64,000 bases of DNA from Actinomycetota bacterium (GTDB lineage Bacteria; Actinomycetota; Actinomycetes; S36-B12): positions 1 through 64,000 of the forward strand of contig JAUXRN010000193.1 in assembly GCA_030681835.1 (NCBI GenBank), given 5' to 3'. Of this stretch, positions 12,415-22,263 are shown one piece after another. The notes under the pieces were generated by a model, which saw only the letters and a program-made list of their open reading frames with translations, searched no databases and had not been told where the DNA came from. Numbering within the stretch: position 1 is the first letter of the stretch; every line of letters starts with the position of its first letter. Both the position numbers and the translations under genes were made by a program.

Positions 12415-13425
12415 ATGGGACTGGAGGACTTTCCCCGCTATCCGCTCATGTTCGGGCCCAGCCCGGTCCACCCGCTGCCGCGGCTGACCGAGCACCTCGG
12501 CGGCGCCCAGGTGTGGGCCAAGCGGGAGGACGTCAACAGCGGGCTTGCCTTCGGCGGCAACAAGACCCGCAAGCTGGAGTACCTCGTGCCCGACGCCCTC
12601 GCGCAGGGGGCCGACACCCTCGTGTCGATCGGCGGGGTCCAGTCCAACCACACCCGGCAGGTGGCAGCGGTCGCCGCCAAGCTCGGCCTGAAGGCCGTGC
12701 TGGTGCAGGAGGCGTGGGTCGACTGGCCCGACTCCGTGAACGACCGCGTCGGCAACATCCTGCTGTCGCGCATCATGGGCGCGGAGGTGCGGCTGGACCC
12801 GGCCGGCTTCGACATCGGCTTCCGGGACTCATGGGAGCAGGCCCTCGCCGACGTCAAGGAGCGTGGTGGCACCCCTTACGCGATCCCGGCCGGAGCATCC
12901 GACCACCGCCTCGGCGGCCTGGGCTTCGCGAACTGGGCATACGAGGTCGCCCAGCAGGAGCGGGAGATGGGCATCTTCTTCGACACCATCGTCGTCTGCA
13001 GCGTCACCGGGTCCACGCAGGCCGGGATGATCGCGGGGTTCGCGGGGCAGGATCGGCCGCGCCGGGTGCTCGGGATCGACGCCTCCGCCAGGCTCGAGGC
13101 CACGACTGCGCAGGTGGCCCGCATCGCCCGGAACACCGCCGAGCTCATCGGCCTCGGCCGCGACCTCCGCGACGACGAGATCACGGTGCTGGAGGGGTGG
13201 GCGGGGGATTACTACGGGATCCCCGTGCAGTCCACCCTTGATGCGATCAGGCTCAGCGGGAGCCTCGAGGGCATGATCATCGACCCCGTTTACGAGGGGA
13301 AGTCGATGGCCGCGCTGGTCGACCTCGTCGCCAGCGGCGACATACCGAAAGACAGCAACGTCCTGTACGCGCATCTCGGCGGGCAGCCTGCCCTGAACGC
13401 CTATTCGGCGCTCTTCCGGGCCTGA
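12415..13425 (+). CDS. acdS: 1-aminocyclopropane-1-carboxylate deaminase
   Basis: [25 protein letters not shown]...[23 protein letters not shown]...[21 protein letters not shown]...DPVYEGKSM...AHLGG; GTG at 12391 is an alternative start. Confidence 0.9.
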   Translation: MGLEDFPRYPLMFGPSPVHPLPRLTEHLGGAQVWAKREDVNSGLAFGGNKTRKLEYLVPDALAQGADTLVSIGGVQSNHTRQVAAVAAKLGLKAVLVQEAWVDWPDSVNDRVGNILLSRIMGAEVRLDPAGFDIGFRDSWEQALADVKERGGTPYAIPAGASDHRLGGLGFANWAYEVAQQEREMGIFFDTIVVCSVTGSTQAGMIAGFAGQDRPRRVLGIDASARLEATTAQVARIARNTAELIGLGRDLRDDEITVLEGWAGDYYGIPVQSTLDAIRLSGSLEGMIIDPVYEGKSMAALVDLVASGDIPKDSNVLYAHLGGQPALNAYSALFRA

Positions 13426-13458
13426 CGAGCGCCCGGGCGAACGGGGAAGGAGCCAGCA

Positions 13459-14475
13459 ATGCGGGCGATCGTCCAGGAGCGCTACGGCCCGCATGCCGAC
13501 GTGCTCGAGCTCAGGGACATCCCGGAGCCGGTCGCCGGCCCCGGTCAGGTGCTCGTGCGGGTGCACGCCACATCCGTGCACGCCGACGTCTGGCACGCCG
13601 TCCACGGGATCCCTTATGCCTTCCGCCTGTTCGGGTCGGGTCTGCGTCGCCCGAGGCTGGGAATCCCCGGCACGGACCTCGCGGGTGAGGTGGTCGCTGT
13701 CGGCGACGGTGCGACCCGGTTCAGGCCGGGGGATCGCGTGTACGGCGAGGTCACCCGGGGCGTGAACCTGTGGGCCAACGCCGGTACGTTCGCTGAGTTC
13801 GCCGCGGTCGACGAGACCCTGCTCGCGGCGATCCCCGACCACCTGTCGTTTGTGGAGGCGGCGGCCGTCCCGACCGCCGCTCTCATCGCCCTCACGAACC
13901 TGCGCGACGAGGGCCGCGTGCAGGCGGGGCAACGGGTGCTGGTGAACGGCGCCGGTGGTTCGGTCGGGGTCTGGGCGGTCCAGCTCGCCACGGCCTTCGG
14001 CGCGCACGTGACGGCCGTCGACGGTCCGGCGAAGCTGGACCTGCTCCGTGACCTCGGCGCCGACGAGGTCGTCGACTACACCCAGCAGGACTTCACGCAG
14101 GCGGGCATCCGGTACGACATCGTGTTCGACATCGTGTCGCAGGCGCCGTTCCGGCAGGTGCGTCGCGCTCTCGAACCCGACGGCACGTTCGTACTGATCG
14201 GCCACGACCAGTACGGGCGGTCGCGTCACCGCGTGCTGGGCAGCCTCACCCGGATGCTTCCGCTGCTCGCGATCTCGCCCGTCGTCAAGCAGCTTCCGGG
14301 GATCCGGTCGGGACCGCCGCGCGAGGAAAACCTCGCCACCATCACCGATCTGCTGGCGGCCCACCGGATCCGTCCCGTGGTCGATGACCGGACCTTCCCG
14401 CTCGATCAGGCCGTGGCAGCCATGGACCACCTGACGACCGGTGCCGCGAAGGGACGCGTGGTGCTCACGGTGTGA
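13459..14475 (+). CDS. medium-chain (quinone-type) alcohol dehydrogenase/reductase
   Basis: MDR fold: VLVRVHATSVHADVWH, GTDLAGEVVAVGDG, VLVNGAGGSVGVWAVQLA. Confidence 0.85.
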   Translation: MRAIVQERYGPHADVLELRDIPEPVAGPGQVLVRVHATSVHADVWHAVHGIPYAFRLFGSGLRRPRLGIPGTDLAGEVVAVGDGATRFRPGDRVYGEVTRGVNLWANAGTFAEFAAVDETLLAAIPDHLSFVEAAAVPTAALIALTNLRDEGRVQAGQRVLVNGAGGSVGVWAVQLATAFGAHVTAVDGPAKLDLLRDLGADEVVDYTQQDFTQAGIRYDIVFDIVSQAPFRQVRRALEPDGTFVLIGHDQYGRSRHRVLGSLTRMLPLLAISPVVKQLPGIRSGPPREENLATITDLLAAHRIRPVVDDRTFPLDQAVAAMDHLTTGAAKGRVVLTV

Positions 14476-15346
14476 GGGTCAGCAGCGTCGCCTCGGGGGG
14501 ACAGGCGAAGCGCACCGGCGCGTAGGGCGAGGTGCCCAGGCCGGCGGACACGTGCAGGGCGGACTCTCGGTGGCTGGACAGGCCCTTGGCCCGCTTGCGG
14601 TCGATGTCGCAGTTGGTGACGAGGGCGCCCACCCCCGGGAGGCACAACTGCCCACCATGCGTGTGCCCGGCCAGGATGAGGTCGGCGCCGTCATCTGCCA
14701 TGCCGTCGAGGACGCGGAGGTACGGGGCATGGGTGACGCCCAGGCACAGGTCGGCCTCTGGCTCGAACGGGCCGGCGACCTCCGCATACCGGTCTCGGCT
14801 GATGTGCGGGTCATCGACCCCGCGGACGTCGACCTCGCGCCCGTCCACCTTCATGGTGGCGCGCGCGTTGCTGAGGTCGAGCCATCCGCTGGTGGTCAGC
14901 GCGTCGACGAGGTCGCCCCACGGCAGCATCTCCCGGCGGCTCGGCTCGAGCTGGGAGGGGCCAGCGAGGTATCGCGCTGGGTTGATCGCCATGGGCGCGT
15001 AATAGTCGTTGCTGCCGAGCACGAACGCGCCCGGCAGGTCGAACAGGGGATCGAGGGCGTCGAGGACGTGCGGCACGGCGTCCACGTGCGACATGAAGTC
15101 GCCCGTCACGATCACGAGGTCGGGACGCAGGTCGCGCAGCGACCCGATCCATGCCTGCTTCTTCGACTGGCCCGGGACTAGGTGCATATCGGAAAGGTGC
15201 AGCAGGCGCAGGTCGGGCTGGCCCGCCGGCAGGACGGCCGCAGTGGCCCTTCGCAGCGTGTAATGCTGCGCCTCCCACCGGGCATACGCCAGTCCGGCGG
15301 CACCCGCGGCAAGGGTGCCGAGCACGGCGGCGGTCGAACGGCGCAT
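14465..15346 (-). CDS. metallophosphoesterase
   Basis: LLHLSDMHLVPGQ, VIVTGDFMSHV, LGSNDYYAP, LAGHTHGGQLCLP. Confidence 0.9.
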   Translation of the reverse strand: MRRSTAAVLGTLAAGAAGLAYARWEAQHYTLRRATAAVLPAGQPDLRLLHLSDMHLVPGQSKKQAWIGSLRDLRPDLVIVTGDFMSHVDAVPHVLDALDPLFDLPGAFVLGSNDYYAPMAINPARYLAGPSQLEPSRREMLPWGDLVDALTTSGWLDLSNARATMKVDGREVDVRGVDDPHISRDRYAEVAGPFEPEADLCLGVTHAPYLRVLDGMADDGADLILAGHTHGGQLCLPGVGALVTNCDIDRKRAKGLSSHRESALHVSAGLGTSPYAPVRFACPPEATLLTLTP

Positions 15347-15382
15347 GCGACCATGGTCGCACGAATGACGAGAGGCGAGTAG

Positions 15383-15847
15383 ATGAGTCCGCTCAAGCAG
15401 CAGCTGCAGGCCGACCTGACCACTGCGATCAAGGCCCGCGACGAGCTCACGTCCGCGACGATCCGCATGGCGCTGACCGCGATCACCAACGAGGAGGTCG
15501 CCGGGAAGGAGCAGCGTGAGCTGAGCGACGACGACGTCCTGACCGTCCTTGGCCGCGAGGCGAAGAAGCGCCGCGAGTCGGCCGAGGCCTATGACGCTGC
15601 CGCGCGCCCCGAGCTGGCCGACCGCGAGCGGGCCGAGCTCGGCGTGCTGGGCAGGTACCTGCCTCAACCGCTGTCCGAGGCCGAGGTGCAGGCCGTGGTC
15701 GCTGACGCTGTGGCGCAGGTCGCGGCATCGGGCGCGACCGGGGGCCAGGCGATGGGAGCGGTGATGAAGCTGGTCCAGCCGCAGGTCAAGGGCCGGGCCG
15801 ACGGTGGCGCCGTGGCCGCGCTGGTCAAGTCCGCGCTGGGGATGTAG
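15383..15847 (+). CDS. GatB/YqeY domain-containing protein
   Basis: MSPLKQQLQADLTTAIKARDELTSATIRMALTAI; EAKKRRESAEAYDAAARPELADRE. Confidence 0.92.
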   Translation: MSPLKQQLQADLTTAIKARDELTSATIRMALTAITNEEVAGKEQRELSDDDVLTVLGREAKKRRESAEAYDAAARPELADRERAELGVLGRYLPQPLSEAEVQAVVADAVAQVAASGATGGQAMGAVMKLVQPQVKGRADGGAVAALVKSALGM

Positions 15848-15851
15848 TCGG

Positions 15852-18125
15852 TCAGCCCGACGCCGGGGTGCTCGCCCCGGGATCAACCGGTGCAGGCTCG
15901 GGCGGGGCCGGCTCTGCCGACGGCTCGGCGGGCGGCTCGGTCGGCTCCGAGTTGTCGAAGGTGGGCGGGTCGGCTGGGTCCGCTGGGGCCGGATCGTCGG
16001 AGGGCGGCGGTGGCACGTACACGTAGTCGTTTGGGCCGCTCGTGGACCAGCCGTAGCTGCTGCGGATCTCGAAGTCCTCGGGCTCCGTCCCGATGAGGGC
16101 CGCTTCCATGGCGTCGCGCCAGATCGGCCCGGGGATGGTGCCGCCGAACACCTGGGAGTAGTACGTGCCCTTGATGGTCACGGCCTTCATGGGGTACGCG
16201 TACCCGCCGCGCGGGTCGCCGACCCAGACGGCGGCGGCGAGCTGCGGGGTGTAGCCGGCGAACCAGACGGCGGCCGAGTCGTTCGTCGTCCCGGTCTTGC
16301 CGGCAACCTGGCGCTTCTCCAGTGCCATGGCCTGGCCGGTGCGACCGGAGATGCCGCCGTTGACCACGCCGTTGAGCATGTAGGTCACGTTGTCGGCGAC
16401 CTCGCGCTTGATCACGCGCTTGCAGTCCCCGCTCGGGACCGGAAGAGCGTTGCCGTCCCGGTCGCGGATGTCCAGGATGACGACGGGCTTGCAGTAGATG
16501 CCATGCGCAGCGAACGTGGCGTACGCATTGGCCATCATGAGGGGCGTGACCTCCATGGTGCCGAGGGTGAACGAGGGCACCCGCAGCAGGGGGTCGCCGT
16601 TGCCGAGCGTGACGCCCATCGACTCGGCGATCTCCGCGGGCCGGCACAGCCCCACCCGCTCCTCGATCGTCATGAAGTAGGTGTTCGTCGAGTAGGCCGT
16701 CGCCTGGGCCATGTTCAGCGTGCCGGACGTCGTGGAGTTGCGGACCGTGACCGGCTCGAACTTCTCCCCGGTGGTGCAGTTGGTGAAGCCCTCGAAGGTC
16801 TTGGGGCTGTACGCGGAGACGTATTCGTACGGGCTCACTCCCGCCTCGAAGGCGGCAGCCAGCGTGAAGATCTTGAAGATCGACCCCGCCTGCATGCCGA
16901 TGGTGCCGCCCTTGTCGCGGCCCACGTTGTAGTTGTACGTCGTCTTGCCGCGCCCGGACGTGCCCCATTCGCGGTTCTGCGTCATCGCGATGACGTTGCC
17001 GGTGCCCGGCTGCACCATTGAGATCGCGGCAGCGCGACGGCTTGCATCGTTGGTGGGGATATAGCTGGTGACGGTCTCGAACGCCGCCTGCTGGGCCTTG
17101 GGGTCAAGGGTTGTGCGGATCGTGTAGCCACCTCGGCGCAGGAAGGCCTCGCGCTCGTCCGGTGTGGCGCCGAACGCCGCCTCGGACCGGATGGTCTGGA
17201 CGACGTAGTCGCAGAAGAACGGGGCATAGGAGGAGGTGCAGCCGTTGGTGGCCAGTGTGGGGTTGAGGACCTGCCCCATGGGCAGCAGCGAAGCGCGGTC
17301 GGCCTCCTGGGGGGTCACGAAGCCGAGGTCGGCCATGCGCTTGATCACGATGTTGCGCCGGGTGGTGCTCAGCTCCGGGTTGCGCAGCGGGTCGTAGGCC
17401 GTCGGGCGCTGGACGATGCCGGCCAGGGTCGCGGCCTCAGGCAGGGTGAGATCGGCCGCGGACTTGGAGAAGTAGCGGCGCGCGGCGGCCTCGACGCCAT
17501 ACGCGCCTGCGCCGAAGTAGGCGATGTTCAGGTATCGCTCGAGGATCTGCTCCTTGGTGAAGATCTTCTCCAGGCCAAGGGCGTAGCGGATCTCTCGGAG
17601 TTTGCGAGTCGCGCTGTCGCCGCGGGCGGCGTCGAGTTCGTCGGCGCTCGTCGCCTGGTTGACGAGGACGTTCTTGACGTACTGCATCGTCAGCGTCGAG
17701 CTGCCCTGCTCGATCCCGCCGGCATCCACGTTGGACACGATCGAGCGAAGGACGCCGCGCAGGTCGACACCGTTGTGGTCCAGGAAGCGGGAGTCCTCGA
17801 TAGCCACGGTGGCCTGCCGCATCAGCGGGGAGATGCTGGTCAGCGGCACCTCGACCCGGTTCTGGTAGTACAGCGTGGCGAGGACGGAGCCGTCCGAGGC
17901 CAGGATCAAGGAGCGCTGCGGGAGTGGCGGGGTGCTGAGGTCGTCCGGCAGGCTCTCGAAGCTCTGGACGATGTCGCGCGTCACGGTCCCGAAGGCCCCC
18001 ACGAAGGGGGTAAGCATGAGGGCGACGAGAACGCCGGCGAGCACGGCAGCGACAGCCATCCCGGCGATCCGGACCAGGATGGCGATCGGCCCGGGACGAT
18101 GCCCGGGGGGCGCACTCATGCTCAT
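15852..18125 (-). CDS. bifunctional class A penicillin-binding protein (PonA2-like)
   Basis: Transglycosylase IEDSRFLDHNGVDLRGVLRSI; SxxK region (GSIFKIFTL), KTGTTND. Confidence 0.93.
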   Translation of the reverse strand: MSMSAPPGHRPGPIAILVRIAGMAVAAVLAGVLVALMLTPFVGAFGTVTRDIVQSFESLPDDLSTPPLPQRSLILASDGSVLATLYYQNRVEVPLTSISPLMRQATVAIEDSRFLDHNGVDLRGVLRSIVSNVDAGGIEQGSSTLTMQYVKNVLVNQATSADELDAARGDSATRKLREIRYALGLEKIFTKEQILERYLNIAYFGAGAYGVEAAARRYFSKSAADLTLPEAATLAGIVQRPTAYDPLRNPELSTTRRNIVIKRMADLGFVTPQEADRASLLPMGQVLNPTLATNGCTSSYAPFFCDYVVQTIRSEAAFGATPDEREAFLRRGGYTIRTTLDPKAQQAAFETVTSYIPTNDASRRAAAISMVQPGTGNVIAMTQNREWGTSGRGKTTYNYNVGRDKGGTIGMQAGSIFKIFTLAAAFEAGVSPYEYVSAYSPKTFEGFTNCTTGEKFEPVTVRNSTTSGTLNMAQATAYSTNTYFMTIEERVGLCRPAEIAESMGVTLGNGDPLLRVPSFTLGTMEVTPLMMANAYATFAAHGIYCKPVVILDIRDRDGNALPVPSGDCKRVIKREVADNVTYMLNGVVNGGISGRTGQAMALEKRQVAGKTGTTNDSAAVWFAGYTPQLAAAVWVGDPRGGYAYPMKAVTIKGTYYSQVFGGTIPGPIWRDAMEAALIGTEPEDFEIRSSYGWSTSGPNDYVYVPPPPSDDPAPADPADPPTFDNSEPTEPPAEPSAEPAPPEPAPVDPGASTPASG

Positions 18126-18283
18126 CAGACGTTCAGGGTAAGCCGCCGGGTTCCGCGAGAAGGCATCGCGCGCGCCGGAACGGTATATGGCTCGAATGGG
18201 CTAGTTAGTTGTAGCCTTTCTGTCACACACGCCGCAGGCGTAACGTCCGCCGACACATGAGCAGATGAGGGGTGCACATACAC

Positions 18284-18598
18284 ATGTCATTGGACTCCGA
18301 ATGGGCCAGCCAGGCCGCCTGTCGAACCACCGACCCGGACTCACTGTTCGTGCAGGGGGCAGCCCAGAACCGAGCCAAGGCCATCTGCGTCGCCTGCACC
18401 GTGCGCACCGAGTGCCTCGCTGATGCGCTGGACAACCGGGTCGAGTTCGGGGTCTGGGGCGGCATGACCGAGCGGGAGCGCCGGGCCCTGCTGCGGCGCC
18501 GGCCCAACGTCACCTCGTGGCAGCACCTCCTGCAGACCGCTCACGACGAGTACGATCGCCAGCGCATCCTGACCGGCACCTCCGAGCGGGCCAGCTAG
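18284..18598 (+). CDS. WhiB-family Fe-S transcriptional regulator
   Basis: Four Cys (AAC...ICVACTVRTEC) and GVWGGMTERERR; WhiB4-like position next to the ArsA pair. Confidence 0.94.
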   Translation: MSLDSEWASQAACRTTDPDSLFVQGAAQNRAKAICVACTVRTECLADALDNRVEFGVWGGMTERERRALLRRRPNVTSWQHLLQTAHDEYDRQRILTGTSERAS

Positions 18599-18606
18599 CC
18601 GTCCGG

Positions 18607-19800
18607 CTACCGGCCCAGCGCCAGCAGGTTCCCGATCTCGCGGAGCCCGTCGAGGTCGTGCACGTCCTCCGCGAGTGCCGGAACGGAACTCACCGCGACC
18701 CCCGGGTGCGCCGCCGTGAACCGATCGGCCAGATGCCGTTGCCGGGCGGCGACGTCGGTTCGCTGGGCATGCAGCGCCAGGAGGGCGGCGGTGAGTCGTT
18801 GGCTCTCGGCCTCGGCCGACGTCGACGCGCCGGCGAGTTCGGTGAGGGTCTGGCTGCCGGCGGCGGCCTGCTGGCCGCTGAGGTCGGGGTCGTCGAGCCT
18901 CTGCACCCGGTTGAGGACCAGCCCGGCCAGCGGCATGCCGTCGGCGCGCAAGCGCTCGACGAAGTAGGCGGCCTCGCGCAGGGCATCGCGTTCGGGTGCG
19001 GCGATCACGACGAAGGACGTGCCCGAATCCTTCAGGAGGGCATAGGTCTCGTCGGCACGCTCGCGGAAGCCGCCGAAGGTCGTGTCGATGGCCGCGACGA
19101 ACGAGCCGACATCAACGAGCACCTGGGCGCCGAGGATCTTGCTCAGGACGCTGGTGAACAGGCCGAAGCCCATGGCCGCGATGCGCCCGATGCCCTTGCC
19201 CGCGCCGCGCGCCGGCGCCGTGAGGATCCGGATGAAGCGGCCGTCCAGGAAGGAACCAAGACGGGCCGGCGCGTCGAGGAAGTCCAGCGCACTTCGCGAC
19301 GGGGGGGTATCGACGATGATGAGGTCCCACGTGCCCTCGGCCTCCGCGCGGACCCGCAACTGCCCGAGCTTCTCCATCGCCATGTACTCCTGCGTGCCGG
19401 CGAACGACGACGAGAGCGTCTGGTAGAAGGGGTTGGCGAGGATCTGCTGCGCCCGGGCCGGGTCCGCGTGACCCTCCACCACCTCGTCGAAGGTGCGCTT
19501 CATGTCCAGCATCATCGCGAAGAGCGCCCCCGACCCATCGGGTGCGCTGACCCCGGGAACCTGGCGTGGCACGTTGTCGAGCGACGACAGCCCCATGGCC
19601 TGCGCGAGCCGCTTCGCCGGATCGATCGTCAGGACGCACACGTTGCGGCCCTGCTCGGCGGCTCGCAGCGCCAGTGCGGCTGCCGTGGTCGTCTTTCCCA
19701 CTCCGCCGGCGCCTGTGCACACGATGACGTGCAGGTCCTCGTCGGCGAGGATGTCGTCGATCTCCAGGCTCGGCGCCTGCGCGAACGTCGTGCGGGTCAC
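18607..19800 (-). CDS. ArsA-family ATPase, variant Walker A
   Basis: CTGAGGVGKTTTAAALA, LTIDPAKRLAQAMG, IIVDTPPSRSALDFL. Confidence 0.9.
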   Translation of the reverse strand: MTRTTFAQAPSLEIDDILADEDLHVIVCTGAGGVGKTTTAAALALRAAEQGRNVCVLTIDPAKRLAQAMGLSSLDNVPRQVPGVSAPDGSGALFAMMLDMKRTFDEVVEGHADPARAQQILANPFYQTLSSSFAGTQEYMAMEKLGQLRVRAEAEGTWDLIIVDTPPSRSALDFLDAPARLGSFLDGRFIRILTAPARGAGKGIGRIAAMGFGLFTSVLSKILGAQVLVDVGSFVAAIDTTFGGFRERADETYALLKDSGTSFVVIAAPERDALREAAYFVERLRADGMPLAGLVLNRVQRLDDPDLSGQQAAAGSQTLTELAGASTSAEAESQRLTAALLALHAQRTDVAARQRHLADRFTAAHPGVAVSSVPALAEDVHDLDGLREIGNLLALGR

Positions 19801-20831
19801 GGCGTGTCCGCCTCGTTGAGCAGGTCGGCCAGCTCGTAGAGGCCACCGAGGTCGACACCGCCGGGCAGCATTGGCAGCACGAAGGTCGGCAGCCCGAGCG
19901 CCTCGATCCGCTGCATCTCGCGGCGCTCCAGCGCGACGCGCTGGGCATGGTCGGCGGCCTCGGCGAGGAGCGCGGGAAGGATCTCCGTCTCATGGGCGGC
20001 CAGACCGCATTGGGCCAGGCTGGCGCGAATCCCTTCCCGCGGCAGCGTGTCGTGCTCGGCCATGAGCAACTGGGCGTCGGTCAGCAGCGGCGGCCGCGTC
20101 ATGTTGACGAACACTGCTCCGACCGGCAGGCCGTTGGCTGCCAGCTCGGCGAAGCCGTCGATGGTCTCCTGGACGGGCATCTCCTCGAGCAGGGTCACCA
20201 GGTGCACGGCCGTCCGGGGCGATGCGATGACGCCCATGACGAGGTCCGCGTGCTTGTGGATGGGCCCGGCCTTGGCCAGCCCGGACACCTCGGAGTTGAC
20301 GTTGAGGAACTTGGCGATGCGACCCGTCGGCGGCGCATCGATGACGACCGCGTCGTAGACGTCCGACCCCTTCTTCTCCTTGCGCCGCACGACCTCGACT
20401 GCCTTGCCGGTCAGCAGCACGTCGCGCAGCCCGGGCGCGATCGTCGTGACGAAGTCGATGGCTCCCATGCGCCGCAGGGCCGAACCGGCGCGGCGCATGT
20501 TGTAGAAGGACTCGAGGTAGTCGAGCAGGGCCTCCTGCGGGTCGACGGCCAGCGCCCACACTTCGCCGCCGCCGGGCGCGACGGCGACCTTGCGCTCCTC
20601 GTAGGGCAGGGGCGGGGTGTCGAAGAGCTGGGCGATTCCCTGACGTCCCTCGACCTCGAGCAGCAGGGTGCGCCGGCCGTCCCGGGCGAGTGCCAGGGCA
20701 AGGGCCGCCGCGACGGTGGTCTTGCCGGTACCGCCCTTCCCGGACACCACGTGGAGGTCGACGCCGGCCCACCGACTCGCGGCGGTCACGCCCGCATGGC
20801 CGGCCTGAGCCGGAGCGGGGGAGGGGGCCAC
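19797..20831 (-). CDS. ArsA-family ATPase
   Basis: VVSGKGGTGKTTVAAALALAL; overlaps the previous gene by 4 nt. Confidence 0.9.
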   Translation of the reverse strand: MAPSPAPAQAGHAGVTAASRWAGVDLHVVSGKGGTGKTTVAAALALALARDGRRTLLLEVEGRQGIAQLFDTPPLPYEERKVAVAPGGGEVWALAVDPQEALLDYLESFYNMRRAGSALRRMGAIDFVTTIAPGLRDVLLTGKAVEVVRRKEKKGSDVYDAVVIDAPPTGRIAKFLNVNSEVSGLAKAGPIHKHADLVMGVIASPRTAVHLVTLLEEMPVQETIDGFAELAANGLPVGAVFVNMTRPPLLTDAQLLMAEHDTLPREGIRASLAQCGLAAHETEILPALLAEAADHAQRVALERREMQRIEALGLPTFVLPMLPGGVDLGGLYELADLLNEADTP

Positions 20832-20885
20832 CAGTCGAGCCTAATCCGGCTCGGACCAGGTGGCAGGACGGGCTAGGGTCGGGCC

Positions 20886-21047
20886 ATGACGACATGGGAG
20901 TACGTGACCGTCCCGCTGCTGGTGCATGCCACCAAGCAGATCCTCGACACGTGGGGGCAGGACGGCTGGGAGCTCGTCCAGGTCGTGCCCGGGCCGAACT
21001 CGGACAACCTGGTCGCCTACCTCAAGCGCCCACGGGACAACGGCTGA
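20886..21047 (+). CDS. DUF4177-like small protein
   Basis: MTTWEYVTVPLLVHATKQILDTWGQDGWELVQVVPGPNSDNLVAYLKRPRDNG (53 aa, below ORF-track cutoff). Confidence 0.82.
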   Translation: MTTWEYVTVPLLVHATKQILDTWGQDGWELVQVVPGPNSDNLVAYLKRPRDNG

Positions 21048-21048
21048 C

Positions 21049-21510
21049 ATGGCAACGGTCGAGGAGCGGCTGGCCGCCCTGGGGCTGACGGTCCACGAGG
21101 TCGTTCCGCCGGTCGCCGCGTACGTGCCCGCCGTCGTCAGCGGCCACTACGTCTACACGTCCGGCCAGCTGCCCTTCGTCGACGGCAAGCTCGAGGCCAC
21201 CGGCAAGGTCGGCGCCGACGTCACGCCCGAGCGGGCCACCGAGCTGGCTGCCATCTGCGCACTCAACGCCATCGCCGCCATCAAGTCGGTCGTCCCGCTG
21301 GAGTCGGTCGTCCGCGTGGTCAAGGTGGTCGGCTTCGTGGCCAGTGCACCGGGCTTCACCGGTCAGCCCGGGGTCGTCAACGGGGCAAGCAACCTTCTGC
21401 TGGAGGCGTTCGGCGAGGCCGGTGCCCACGCCCGGTCCGCCGTCGGCGTGGCCGTCCTGCCGCTGGACGCGCCCGTTGAGGTGGAGCTCATCGTCGAGGT
21501 GGCACCGTAG
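21049..21510 (+). CDS. RidA/YjgF family protein
   Basis: VEERLAALGLTVHEVVPPVAAYVPAVVSGHYVYTSGQLPFVDG. Confidence 0.92.
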   Translation: MATVEERLAALGLTVHEVVPPVAAYVPAVVSGHYVYTSGQLPFVDGKLEATGKVGADVTPERATELAAICALNAIAAIKSVVPLESVVRVVKVVGFVASAPGFTGQPGVVNGASNLLLEAFGEAGAHARSAVGVAVLPLDAPVEVELIVEVAP

Positions 21511-22263
21511 GTGGCACCTCGTGCGGCAGCGACCGTCATCCTGCTGCGTGACGGGGACGGCGGGATGGAGACCTTCCTGCTGCGCCGGGCAACCACCATG
21601 GCCTTCGCGCCGCGCATGCACGTGTTCCCCGGGGGCCGCGTCGACGCAGCGGACTTCGACGCTCAGGTCGACTTCACGGTGCCCGACAGCGCCGTCGCCG
21701 CCCTCGCCGAACGGGCCAGCACCGATGTCGCGGGATTGCGGGCGCTCTATTCGTGCGCGGTCCGCGAGGTGCTGGAGGAGACCGGGATCACGCTGCCGGC
21801 CATCACCGGCAGCGGAGGCTTCCTCGTCGACCCGGCCGCCCTACCGGTGGCCGATCACTGGGTCACCCCGGACGTCGAGAGCAAGCGCTACGACGTGAGG
21901 TTCTTCATGGCTGCCGTGCCGCCTGGCCAGGACGCGGACCTGCGGACCACGGAGGCGGAGGCGGCCTTCTGGATCTCGCCGCGCGACGCTCTGGCGGGGA
22001 GGCGTGAAGGCACGGTGGCCATGCTGCCGCCGACCGAGGCGACACTGAAGTACCTGTCCGGATTTGCGACCACGAGCGAGGCGCTGGCAGACGGCGCACG
22101 GCGCCCAGTGGTGCCGCTGCTGCCCAAGCGGATCGTTGACGAGGACGGCACCGTGCGCTGGGCGCTGGTCCATGACCGCACGGGCGAGGTGATCGTCGAC
22201 GACGTCCAGGCTCCGCACACGCGTGAGACGGACGGACTGTCCTTCCCCGCGCACCTGCTATGA
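21511..22263 (+). CDS. NUDIX hydrolase
   Basis: FAPRMHVFPGGRVD; CAVREVLEETGITL. Confidence 0.85.
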   Translation: MAPRAAATVILLRDGDGGMETFLLRRATTMAFAPRMHVFPGGRVDAADFDAQVDFTVPDSAVAALAERASTDVAGLRALYSCAVREVLEETGITLPAITGSGGFLVDPAALPVADHWVTPDVESKRYDVRFFMAAVPPGQDADLRTTEAEAAFWISPRDALAGRREGTVAMLPPTEATLKYLSGFATTSEALADGARRPVVPLLPKRIVDEDGTVRWALVHDRTGEVIVDDVQAPHTRETDGLSFPAHLL

